NCBI GenBank assembly: GCA_030843315.1
Contig: JAUUPT010000001.1
Coordinates: 62,001 to 126,000 of the forward strand
Length of the DNA stretch: 64,000 bases
Source of the DNA: Bacteroidaceae bacterium
Lineage (GTDB): Bacteria > Bacteroidota > Bacteroidia > Bacteroidales > Bacteroidaceae
Direction: 5' to 3'
The position numbers and the translations under genes are program-made. Every line of letters begins with the position of its first letter. Within the stretch, counting starts at the first letter, position 1. Of this stretch, positions 25,575-34,143 are shown one piece after another. The notes under the pieces are model-generated. The model was not told the origin of the DNA. It saw nothing but the letters and a program-made list of their open reading frames with translations, and did no database searches.

Positions 25575-26951
25575 ATGAAACAAAGAAACATATATATACT
25601 TCTGTTATTAAGCCTGTTTGTCTTTGCATCCTGCAAAGTGGGCAAAAGCTACGTCCGTCCTGAAATGGCATTGCCCGATAGCCTGGCACAACACCAAGAC
25701 AGTACGAGCGTTGCCGACGAACAGTGGCAGGTGGTCTACACCGACAGCACCCTGCGCAGCCTGATAGCCCGCGCCCTGGAGTACAACAAAGACATGCTCA
25801 TCGCCGCCGCCCGCGTCAAAGAGATGGCGGCGCAGAAACGCATCAGCGTTGCCAACCTGCTGCCGCAACTCACCGGCAGGGTAGAAGCCGAGCGCGAAGT
25901 CGAGAACTACGGCGGCCACAGCCGCGACATGGGCAACACCTACGAAGCCAAAGCCCTGCTCTCCTGGGAAGTCGACCTGTGGGGCAACCTGCGCTGGAAG
26001 CAAGCCGCCGCCGTGGCCGACTACCTGAAAACCCTGGAAGCCCAGCGTGCCCTGCGCATGACCATCGTTGCCGAAGTGGCGCAAGCCTATTATGAGTTAG
26101 TAGCCCTCGACACCGAACTTGAAATCGTCCGCCAGACGCAGCGCGCCCGTGAAGAAGGCGTCCGCCTCGCCCGCCTCCGTTTCGAGGGAGGGCTCACCTC
26201 GGAGACGTCCTACCAGCAAGCCCAGGTAGAGTTGGCACGTACCGCCACGCTCGTGCCGGACTTGGAGCGCCGCATCTCCCTCAAAGAGAATGACATCGCC
26301 TTCCTTGCCGGAGAGTTTCCCACCCGCATCCGGCGCGCAGGCTTCCTGCACGAACTTGATGTGCCACAGTCCCTGCCCGTAGGTCTGCCCTCGCAGTTGC
26401 TGGAGCGCCGCCCCGACGTCCGCGCTGCCGAACAGCAACTCCGCGCCGAGCATGCCCGGGTCAAGGTGGCCTACACCAATATGTTCCCCCGCCTTGCCCT
26501 CACCGGACAGTTCGGCTTGGAAAGCGACGTCCTCTCCAACTTCCTGCAATCGCCTTATTCCCTGCTGAACGGCGCCCTGCTCACCCCGCTTTTTGCCTGG
26601 GGAAAGAACCGCGCCGCCCTGCGTGCACAGAAAGCCGCCTTCGAAGCCCAGGTGCACAGCTACGAAAAGACCGTGCTCAGTGCCTTCAAGGAAGCACGGA
26701 ATGCGATTGTCGATTTCAACAAGATACAGGAAGTCTACCGACTTCGTGCCAAGCTCGAACGTTCGGCAAAGGGCTATGTGGAACTCGCCCAGTTGCAATA
26801 CATCAACGGCGTCATCAACTACCTGGACGTGCTCGATGCACAGCGTGGCTACTTCGACGCGCAGATTGGTGTGAGCAACGCCATCCGCGATGAGCTGATT
26901 GCAATGGTGAATGTATATAAGGCCCTGGGAGGGGGATGGCAGCAGAAGTAA
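25575..26951 (+). CDS. TolC/OprM-type outer-membrane efflux lipoprotein
   Basis: This 458-residue outer-membrane factor completes the pump. A lipoprotein signal (LFVFASC, Cys20) is followed by two tandem repeats of the OEP domain: the first with LLSWEVDLWGNLRWKQA and the second with LLERRPDVRAAEQQLRAEHA, both typical NodT/OprM signatures. Long coiled-coil helices lie between the membrane strands. The start codon is 17 bases after the pump stop. No terminator with a U-run follows, but a nested inverted repeat (26993-27056) lies between this gene and the HTCS. Confidence 0.92.
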   Translation: MKQRNIYILLLLSLFVFASCKVGKSYVRPEMALPDSLAQHQDSTSVADEQWQVVYTDSTLRSLIARALEYNKDMLIAAARVKEMAAQKRISVANLLPQLTGRVEAEREVENYGGHSRDMGNTYEAKALLSWEVDLWGNLRWKQAAAVADYLKTLEAQRALRMTIVAEVAQAYYELVALDTELEIVRQTQRAREEGVRLARLRFEGGLTSETSYQQAQVELARTATLVPDLERRISLKENDIAFLAGEFPTRIRRAGFLHELDVPQSLPVGLPSQLLERRPDVRAAEQQLRAEHARVKVAYTNMFPRLALTGQFGLESDVLSNFLQSPYSLLNGALLTPLFAWGKNRAALRAQKAAFEAQVHSYEKTVLSAFKEARNAIVDFNKIQEVYRLRAKLERSAKGYVELAQLQYINGVINYLDVLDAQRGYFDAQIGVSNAIRDELIAMVNVYKALGGGWQQK

Positions 26952-26992
26952 TTCTCTTCTTTTCTTGTGCAGTTATTATGATTATTGCTTAA

Positions 26993-27056
26993 AACTCACT
27001 AAATTTGCCCAATCATCCCTAAAGATGTACAATTGTCTCCGGGATGACAGTGAGTT
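26993..27056. repeat. Nested inverted repeat between efflux operon and HTCS
   Basis: AACTCACT (26993-27000) pairs with AGTGAGTT (27049-27056), and TCATCCC (27013-27019) pairs with GGGATGA (27041-27047). The two arms are nested but unevenly spaced, so it may be a structured RNA leader or a DNA-binding site just upstream of the HTCS gene. No U-run follows. Confidence 0.5.
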
Positions 27057-27088
27057 AAAGCCTCTCCATACCTAAATAACTGAACAAC

Positions 27089-30000
27089 ATGAAAAGAACC
27101 GCACTGCTATGTCTACTGTTTGCTTTCTGGCTGCTGTCGCTACATGCATTCCCAAACTTCACATTCAAGAAATACCAGGTAGAGGACGGACTGTCGCACA
27201 ACACCGTGTGGTGTGCCCTGCAAGACAGCTACGGCTTCGTGTGGCTGGGGACGAACGACGGCTTGAACTGCTACGACGGCCTGACGAGCAAGACCTTCCG
27301 CAACGTGCTGAATGACCCTTCGTCGCTGGGCAACAACTTCATCCAGTCGCTACTCGAAGATGAGAACCGCGACCTGTGGGTGGGAACTAACTCCGGCATC
27401 TACATCTACCACCGCAAGACGGGGCGGTTCAGCTTCTTCGACCGCCGGACGTCCTACGGCGTCTTCGTCAGCAGCGAGGTAAAGCGGGTGATAAAGTCCG
27501 CCTCGGGGCTGGTGTGGATTGCCACCCTGGGGCAAGGGCTGTTCGTCTACGACCCCGCGACGGACACACTGCAACAGCACAGCCTGCAATCCTCTTTTGC
27601 ATGGGACGTCTGTGAAAGCCCCACGCGCATCTACTCCTCTTCCCTACAGGAAGGCCTGCTCTGCTTCGACAAAGAGGGGCACTACCTGCGCTCCTTCCCG
27701 TTGACCGCCGCCGGCAACAATCCCGATAACTACCGCATCCACTGCCTGCTCCCCACGGGGGGCGACGTATGGTTCGGTGCGGGCAGCAACCTGCTCTACC
27801 GTCTGGACGAGGCCACCGGGCAACTGGACTGCTATAACGCCTCCGCCTATAACTTCGGCGCTATCCACAGCCTGCTCAGCTACTCCGATACCCGGTTGCT
27901 GCTGGGCACGGACAACGGGCTTTACCTCTTCGATGCCACCCATAAGACCTTCGCCCGCCTGGATAACCCCAGCGACCCCCGTAGCCTCAGTGACCAGTCC
28001 ATCAACGCCATGATGCGCGATGCCGAAGGCGGACTGTGGATACTCACCAGCCTGGGCGGTGTTAACTATCAGGCCAAGCAGACGAAGCAGTTCGACTACT
28101 ATCCCCCGGTCTATCACGAAGGGGTGGTGTACGCCGGCAAAGTTATCGGCCCTTTCTGCGAAGGCAGGGATGGCAACCTTTGGGTGGGAACCCGCAACGG
28201 CCTCTGCCACTTCGACGTCAGCACCCGGCAGCTCTCCCGCTATGCGATAGGAGGACACACTGGCTTGAAGTGTGACATCCGCTCCCTCTTGCTGGACGAT
28301 GGCCGGCTATGGATAGGCACCTACGGCGAAGGGCTGAAGGTGCTGGACATCCCCACCGGCCGGCTGAAGTCGTACAACCATCTGAAGGACACCCCCAATA
28401 CCATTTGCAGCGATGATGTGCTGGCATTGCACAAAGACCGGAGCGGCCATATCTTTGTCGGCACCAGTTGGGGCCTCTGCCAGTACAATGCAGCCGAAGA
28501 CAACTTCTCCACCATCACCACCATCGGCTCCATGATCTCCGTGGTAGACATTACGGAAGACCTGTACGAGAACCTGTGGATAGCCACCGCGAGCAGCGGC
28601 GTGTTCCGTTACAGTACGCGTAACGACCACTGGAAGCATTACCTGCACGAGAGTTCCGACTCCACCACCATCACCAACAATTCAATAATAACCTTATTCG
28701 AGGACGCGAAGGGCACCATGTGGTTCGGTACCAACGGCGGCGGGCTCTGCTCCTTCAATGCCGAGACGGAGACGTTTATCGACTTCGACCCCACCGGCAC
28801 GGTGCTACCCAGCCGCGTCATCTACTCCATAGAAGAGGACCGGACGGGCGACTTCTGGATATCCGGCAATACCGGGCTGGTTACCATCAATCCCGTAACG
28901 AAGCAGCACTTCCGCCGCTTCACGGTGGACGATGGTTTGCAGGGCAACCAGTTCACGGCACAGTCTTCTCTGAAAGCGTCCGGAGGAAAACTCTACTTCG
29001 GAGGCATCAACGGCTTCAACGCCTTCCTGCCGGAGCGGTTTACGGACAACCAGTACATCCCCCCCGTCTACATCACAGACATCCGCCTGTCCTACCTCAG
29101 CGATGAACGTGCTGCAAAGGAGAAACTGCGACTCGAAGGCCCTCTTTACCTGGCCCGCACCATCACCCTGCCATACGAGTGCAACAGCTTCTCCGTCAGC
29201 TTCGTTGCCCTGAGCTACGAAGATCCTCTGAAGAACCGGTACAGCTACCGGCTGCGGGGTGTGGATAAGGACTGGGTAACAAGCCCCAACCTCAACATCG
29301 CCTCCTACACCAACCTCCCTCCGGGCAAGTATGAGTTTGAAGTGCGCGGCTCGAACAACGACCATCTGTGGAACGAGAAGAATGCTTCGCTGCTCATCGT
29401 CATCACCCCTCCCTGGTGGCTATCCATCTGGGCGTACTGCCTGTACGCCCTGTGCCTGCTGGGAGCGGCCGTCTACATCGCATGGCGCTGGAACCGCTTC
29501 GTCAAGATGAAGTACAAGCAGCGGATGAAGGAGTATCAGGTGCTGAAGGAGGAAGAGGTGTACAAGTCCAAGATCAGCTTCTTCGTGAACCTGGTGCACG
29601 AAATCCGCACCCCGCTAAGTCTGATACGTCTCCCGTTGGAGAAGTTGCTCGACGAGCGGAGAGGGGAGCGCGATGCCAAATACCTCCAGGTGATAGACCG
29701 CAACGTGAACTATCTGCTGGGTATCACCAACCAGTTACTCGACTTTCAGAAGATGGAGAACGGCGGCATCCGCCTGAACCTGAAGCGATGCAACATCAGC
29801 GAACTGCTGAAGGTGGTGTACGAGCAGTTTGCCAGCCCTGCCGAACTGAATAACCTGTCGTTGACGCTCGATGTGCCGCGGCAGGAAGTATATGCCCAGG
29901 TAGATTCGGAGAATGTGTGCAAGATTATCGTCAACCTCGTCAGCAATGCTGTGAAGTACGCCCGTACCCGCATCGACATCCGCCTGGTAGCAACGGAGCA

Positions 30001-31102
30001 CGACTTCAGCATCTTTGTGGACGACGACGGCCCGGGTATCACCGATACCGAGAAGCAGCGCATCTTCGAAGCCTTCTACCAGGTGGACGATGCCAAGTCC
30101 CGGGTGAAAGGTACGGGCATAGGGCTTGCTTTCTCCAAATCGTTGGCAGAGGTGCATCACGGCACGCTTATGGTGGTGGACAGCAGCTACGGAGGTTCAT
30201 CCTTCATCCTCTCCCTTCCCATCGGAGAGAAGAGCACTGAGCCCGCCCCGCTCCCCGAGATAGTGGAAGATACTGTCATTGAAACTGCCACCCCGGACGC
30301 GGCGGAGTTCTCCGCCCGCAAGTTCACCGTGCTGTTGGTAGAAGATAATATAGAACTGCTGAACCTGACGCGCGAGTCCCTCAGCACCTGGTTCAAGGTG
30401 CTCAAAGCCCATAACGGTCGTCAGGCATTGGAAGTGCTGGCAAGTGAGGTGGTAGACGTGATAGTAAGTGATGTGATGATGCCCGAGATGGATGGCATGG
30501 AACTGACGGAACGGGTGAAATCGGACATCGACTATTCCCACATTCCGGTAATCCTGCTTACTGCCAAAACAACCCTCGAAGCGAAAGTGGAAGGCTTCGA
30601 CTGCGGTGCGGATGCATTCGTAGAAAAGCCGTTCTCCATTCGCCAGTTGCATAAGCAGATTGAGAACCTGCTGAAGCTGCGTCAGGCATTCCATAAGATG
30701 ATGGCTGCCTTAAGCGACAGCGTGCCTCAGGCATTGGCTACCGAGTTCACGCTCTCCCAACGGGATTGTGACTTCATCGCCAAGGTACAGGAAGCAATAG
30801 GTGAGCAACTTTCTAACGAGAACTTCTCGGTAGATACCCTTGCCGAAGCACTGAACATGAGCCGCTCCAACTTCTACCGGAAGATAAAGGCGCTGTCCGG
30901 CATGGCGCCCAACGACTACCTCAAGACCATCCGTCTGAACAAAGCCGCCGAGTTATTGAAGAGCGGGATGCGGATTATAGAGGTTTGCGAGCAGGTCGGC
31001 TTCAACTCCTCGTCTTACTTTGCCAAGTGCTTCAAGGCACAGTTCGGGGTGTTGCCGAAGGACTTCCCACCCCCCGGACCCCCTAAAGGGGGCGGGGAAT
31101 AG
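27089..31102 (+). CDS. Hybrid two-component system regulator (HTCS) of the PUL
   Basis: The 1337-residue inner-membrane sensor fuses sensing, signalling and DNA binding. After a signal peptide (LCLLFAFWLLSLHA) it has two-component propeller repeats (for example YGFVWLGTNDGL) and a Y_Y_Y domain (near 690-780, PPGKYEFEVRG), which sense an oligosaccharide in the periplasm. A membrane segment (WAYCLYALCLLGAAVYIAW) precedes the kinase with His837 in FFVNLVHEIRTPL and ATP-site motifs VSNAVKYA and GTGIGLAF. The receiver has Asp1128 in VIVSDVMMPEMDG, and the C-terminus is an AraC helix-turn-helix (FYRKIKALSGMAPNDYLK). It probably activates the mannan locus downstream. The last dozen residues (from PPPGPPKGG) come from a GC-rich repeat. 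Confidence 0.95.
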   Translation: MKRTALLCLLFAFWLLSLHAFPNFTFKKYQVEDGLSHNTVWCALQDSYGFVWLGTNDGLNCYDGLTSKTFRNVLNDPSSLGNNFIQSLLEDENRDLWVGTNSGIYIYHRKTGRFSFFDRRTSYGVFVSSEVKRVIKSASGLVWIATLGQGLFVYDPATDTLQQHSLQSSFAWDVCESPTRIYSSSLQEGLLCFDKEGHYLRSFPLTAAGNNPDNYRIHCLLPTGGDVWFGAGSNLLYRLDEATGQLDCYNASAYNFGAIHSLLSYSDTRLLLGTDNGLYLFDATHKTFARLDNPSDPRSLSDQSINAMMRDAEGGLWILTSLGGVNYQAKQTKQFDYYPPVYHEGVVYAGKVIGPFCEGRDGNLWVGTRNGLCHFDVSTRQLSRYAIGGHTGLKCDIRSLLLDDGRLWIGTYGEGLKVLDIPTGRLKSYNHLKDTPNTICSDDVLALHKDRSGHIFVGTSWGLCQYNAAEDNFSTITTIGSMISVVDITEDLYENLWIATASSGVFRYSTRNDHWKHYLHESSDSTTITNNSIITLFEDAKGTMWFGTNGGGLCSFNAETETFIDFDPTGTVLPSRVIYSIEEDRTGDFWISGNTGLVTINPVTKQHFRRFTVDDGLQGNQFTAQSSLKASGGKLYFGGINGFNAFLPERFTDNQYIPPVYITDIRLSYLSDERAAKEKLRLEGPLYLARTITLPYECNSFSVSFVALSYEDPLKNRYSYRLRGVDKDWVTSPNLNIASYTNLPPGKYEFEVRGSNNDHLWNEKNASLLIVITPPWWLSIWAYCLYALCLLGAAVYIAWRWNRFVKMKYKQRMKEYQVLKEEEVYKSKISFFVNLVHEIRTPLSLIRLPLEKLLDERRGERDAKYLQVIDRNVNYLLGITNQLLDFQKMENGGIRLNLKRCNISELLKVVYEQFASPAELNNLSLTLDVPRQEVYAQVDSENVCKIIVNLVSNAVKYARTRIDIRLVATEHDFSIFVDDDGPGITDTEKQRIFEAFYQVDDAKSRVKGTGIGLAFSKSLAEVHHGTLMVVDSSYGGSSFILSLPIGEKSTEPAPLPEIVEDTVIETATPDAAEFSARKFTVLLVEDNIELLNLTRESLSTWFKVLKAHNGRQALEVLASEVVDVIVSDVMMPEMDGMELTERVKSDIDYSHIPVILLTAKTTLEAKVEGFDCGADAFVEKPFSIRQLHKQIENLLKLRQAFHKMMAALSDSVPQALATEFTLSQRDCDFIAKVQEAIGEQLSNENFSVDTLAEALNMSRSNFYRKIKALSGMAPNDYLKTIRLNKAAELLKSGMRIIEVCEQVGFNSSSYFAKCFKAQFGVLPKDFPPPGPPKGGGE

Positions 31103-31160
31103 TCAGCTTAGAATATATAGTGCGGAGTATCCCCCGCCCCCTTTAGGGGGTCCGGGGGGT
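31069..31160. repeat. GC-rich 35-bp inverted repeat at the HTCS end
   Basis: Arms at 31069-31103 and 31126-31160 match at 33 of 35 positions around a 22-base spacer; each arm holds a smaller palindrome, CCCCCTAAAGGGGG. The left arm encodes the last HTCS residues, and the right arm ends at the stop codon of the convergent GH76 gene. It may serve as a strong bidirectional terminator or be a mobile repeat of the genome. Confidence 0.85.
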
Positions 31161-32326
31161 TAGAGCTCGCTTATCTCCGAGTACAACTCAATCATACAAG
31201 AGTTCTCCAGCAAGCTCTTGAACTTGTCCTTGCGATTGCCGGACCAGTCGTTGTTCAGCAGTCCGTTCCCATCGCGTGTGTATCTCCAGGCATAATCGGC
31301 GTTGTCAATCATTGCCTTCACATACGTGTCGTCCTTGTCTACTTGGTAGAGAGCCTTTAGCCCACGAAACAGGATGACGTTGAACCACGGGCTGGAGGGA
31401 TAGAACAGCATCTCCCCCCGGACGGTAGGCTGGGGTTTCAGGAAATGCCGGTGGGCGCCGCGTGCGGTCTGCTGTGCATCGGTCAGATACTGCTTGTTGC
31501 CGGTAGCCTGATAGAGCAGCACACCCGCCTGAATCATCTGCCCACTGTTGTACGTGTATTTGGCATAGCCTATCTTGCCTTTCAGGTTCACGTTATCCCA
31601 ATAAACAAAGTCCGACGGGTCGCGCAGGTTGTCGCGCGTCCAGTGATAAGTCTCTTTCGCCTGTTCCAGATACTTCTTGTCCTTCGTTATATTGTATAGC
31701 TTCATGCAAAGTACGGTAGCCGGCGCGTTAGAGCAAGTGTTCTTCGACTCCTTCTTCTGTTCGCACCAATAGATGCCGCCGCCAAGCTCGTCCGACCATC
31801 CTGAATAGATATAATCGTGCAGGGCAATGGCTTTGTTGAGGTACTCCTTGTCCTTCGTTGCTGTGTAGTAGTCGCAGAAGTCGATGGCAACCCAGTCGTT
31901 GTCGTCGTAGTAACGGTCGTTCTTCCCGGCAAAAGCAGGGTACGACTGGTAACATTCCGGCAGGCGGGTGTCATCCCAATACCGGTCCAGTCCGGGCTTA
32001 ATCTGCTTGTCCATCAGCTTCTTGTATTTCTTCTCGCCCGACGTCTTGTAGAGTGAGACACATCCCGACACCATCGCCGAGTAGGGCCAAAGGAAAGAAA
32101 CTTCCTGCTGGGTGATTTCGTTACCCGTGTTAGCGGTATAAGTGATTTGTTGTTTGGGATTGCGTGGATACGTCTCCATCAGCAACCCGTACTTCTTCAC
32201 CTCGTAGAGTGAAAGAATACGTTGTAGCAGTGAATCAGCTCTTTGCTGATACAACTTCCCTCCCAGCTGGGCTGAGAGGAAAAGAGGTATCAGTAATAGA
32301 GTGAAGGTTATGAAAATCTTTCTCAT
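31160..32326 (-). CDS. GH76 alpha-1,6-mannanase-like glycosidase, secreted
   Basis: The 388-residue protein has a signal peptide (FTLLLIPLFLSAQ) and an (alpha/alpha)6-barrel pattern. The paired aspartates of GH76 are Asp141-Asp142 in RYYDDNDWVAID. GH76 enzymes cut internal alpha-1,6-mannosidic bonds of fungal and bacterial mannans. It follows GH2 with a 12-base gap and is the last gene of the minus operon GH127-GH2-GH76. Its stop codon lies in the GC-rich inverted repeat shared with the HTCS end. A second GH76 domain occurs in the fusion protein at 50168, so the locus probably has a backbone endo-mannanase in two cellular places (inference). Confidence 0.82.
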   Translation of the reverse strand: MRKIFITFTLLLIPLFLSAQLGGKLYQQRADSLLQRILSLYEVKKYGLLMETYPRNPKQQITYTANTGNEITQQEVSFLWPYSAMVSGCVSLYKTSGEKKYKKLMDKQIKPGLDRYWDDTRLPECYQSYPAFAGKNDRYYDDNDWVAIDFCDYYTATKDKEYLNKAIALHDYIYSGWSDELGGGIYWCEQKKESKNTCSNAPATVLCMKLYNITKDKKYLEQAKETYHWTRDNLRDPSDFVYWDNVNLKGKIGYAKYTYNSGQMIQAGVLLYQATGNKQYLTDAQQTARGAHRHFLKPQPTVRGEMLFYPSSPWFNVILFRGLKALYQVDKDDTYVKAMIDNADYAWRYTRDGNGLLNNDWSGNRKDKFKSLLENSCMIELYSEISEL

Positions 32327-32338
32327 CTTGTTGTGGGA

Positions 32339-34123
32339 TTATTTTATCTTCTCGAATATTGCCTTGATGCGTTTCATGTCCAGCTTCGGAGTGCGGTCGT
32401 AGTAATATACACCGTTCTTCTCCTGTTCCACGTCCGTCAGCTGCGTGTAGCAGAAGCCGCATACGTGGGGCGAGTCGATGAATGCGTCGATCTGTGCTTC
32501 CAGTCGTTTGTAGAAGGCTTCCGCATTCTCCGGCATGCCACCGTAACCCCAGGAATCCTTGCGGTCTTTTTCTGCCATCCAGGGGATGCCGCCGAACTCG
32601 TCCACCATATAGGGCTGTCCTTCGTAAACCGCCAGGTAATCACGGTCGCGTGCGTTGCGATAAGGTTCTACGCCTTCGGTCATTTTCAGTTGTTCGGTCA
32701 GTCGGGCGCGGTCTTGCTCGTAGTTGTGCACGCTCCAGATGTCAGTCAGTACGTGGTTGTCGCCACTGGCATCGTTGACGGGACGGGTGGGGTCTATGGC
32801 TTTGGTGATGTTGTAAACGTCCTGAATCAGGCGTACATATACATCCGGTCCGCCGCCCCATGTTTCGTTGAACGGAGTCCAGGTCACCAGTGAAGGATGG
32901 TTGCGGTCGCGTACCACCACCTCACTCCATTCGCTCAGGAAGTTGCGGGCGGCCAGTTCCCGGTTCACGTCCAGCATCCAGCTTGCCGATTCTCCCCAGG
33001 TGATGTAACCCAGCTTGTCGGCCCAGTAATAATATCTCTCTTCAAACACTTTCTGGTGGAGGCGGGCACCGTTGAAGCCGGCTTCTTTCCCCAGCACGAT
33101 GTCATTCTTCAATGCTTCGTCAGACAGGGCGGTCCAGATGCCTTCGGGATAGAAACCCTGGTCGAGCACCAGGCGTTGGAAGTAAGGTTGGTTGTTCAGG
33201 TAGAAGCGTCCGTTGACGGTATGCACCTTTCGCATGCCGGCGTACGACTTCACCTCGTCCACTACCTTGCCGCCGGCATCCTTCACCTGGTAGATGAGGT
33301 CGTAGAGGAACGGAGATTCGGGCGACCACAGCTTCATGTTCTTCACCGGAAGCACCACTACCGAACTGTTGCAGCACTTCACGCTCTTCTTGGCAACGGT
33401 CTTGTTGCCGTCTTTCAGCACGATGTCCAGGGTATAGTCCGATTCGTTATAGAATTCCGGTTCGATGACGAGTTGCTGCTGGTCGATGTCGGGGCGTACA
33501 AAGGCGGACTTCAGTCCGTTCTTAGCTACGGCTTCCAGCCATACTGTCTGCCAGATGCCGGTGGTGCGGGTGTATGAGCATCCGCCCGAGTAGTAGTTGC
33601 CACACTGCTTTCCGCCTGTTTGCAGTCCGGAGCGGAGGTCGTCCTTTACGCATACCACCAGGTTATGGGTCTTTCCGGGTTGCACGTAGCGCGTCAGATC
33701 TACGGAGAACGAGGACGAGCCGCCGAAGTGGCGTTGCACGAACTTGCCGTCAATGTATATCTCGGCACAGTAGTCCACGGCGCCGAAGTTCAGGAGAATC
33801 TTCTTTCCGTTCCAGTCCGAGGGGATGGAGAGATTTCTTTGGTACCACATCTGTTCGATGAAGTCCGTGTATTCCACTCCCGAGAGTTTGCTTTCCGGGC
33901 AGAAGGGAACGGTGATGTTCTTGCCGAACTTCCCGGCAGACTGGAGGTTGCGGTCTTTGCCGGACTTGCCGAAGTCAAAGTCGAAGGTCCATGTACCATT
34001 CAGGTTTATCCACTGTGCACGCTCAAACTGAGGGCGCGGGTACTCCGGGCGGGGCGTGTTGGCACTGAAACAAGCCAGGCAGTTCAGTACGGCGAGCATT
34101 GCTGCTGCTAAAATTCTTCTCAT
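32339..34123 (-). CDS. GH2 beta-glycosidase, secreted
   Basis: The 594-residue protein has a signal peptide (LAAAMLAVLNCLACFSA) and the usual GH2 sandwich (QWINLNGTWTFDFDF, NFGAVDYCAEIYIDG), immunoglobulin-like and barrel domains. The acid/base is Glu420 in TPFNETWGG and the nucleophile Glu509 in MVDEFGG. The NxK pair of glucuronidases is absent near the C-terminus (KNGVYYYDR), so a uronidase is unlikely; beta-galactosidase, beta-mannosidase or beta-galactofuranosidase activity is possible. It is the middle gene of GH127-GH2-GH76 (gaps 20 and 12 bases). A related but distinct GH2 lies at 37657 on the other strand, suggesting two different beta-linkages in the substrate. Confidence 0.85.
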   Translation of the reverse strand: MRRILAAAMLAVLNCLACFSANTPRPEYPRPQFERAQWINLNGTWTFDFDFGKSGKDRNLQSAGKFGKNITVPFCPESKLSGVEYTDFIEQMWYQRNLSIPSDWNGKKILLNFGAVDYCAEIYIDGKFVQRHFGGSSSFSVDLTRYVQPGKTHNLVVCVKDDLRSGLQTGGKQCGNYYSGGCSYTRTTGIWQTVWLEAVAKNGLKSAFVRPDIDQQQLVIEPEFYNESDYTLDIVLKDGNKTVAKKSVKCCNSSVVVLPVKNMKLWSPESPFLYDLIYQVKDAGGKVVDEVKSYAGMRKVHTVNGRFYLNNQPYFQRLVLDQGFYPEGIWTALSDEALKNDIVLGKEAGFNGARLHQKVFEERYYYWADKLGYITWGESASWMLDVNRELAARNFLSEWSEVVVRDRNHPSLVTWTPFNETWGGGPDVYVRLIQDVYNITKAIDPTRPVNDASGDNHVLTDIWSVHNYEQDRARLTEQLKMTEGVEPYRNARDRDYLAVYEGQPYMVDEFGGIPWMAEKDRKDSWGYGGMPENAEAFYKRLEAQIDAFIDSPHVCGFCYTQLTDVEQEKNGVYYYDRTPKLDMKRIKAIFEKIK

Positions 34124-34143
34124 GATGTTATCGTTTTAAGTAT

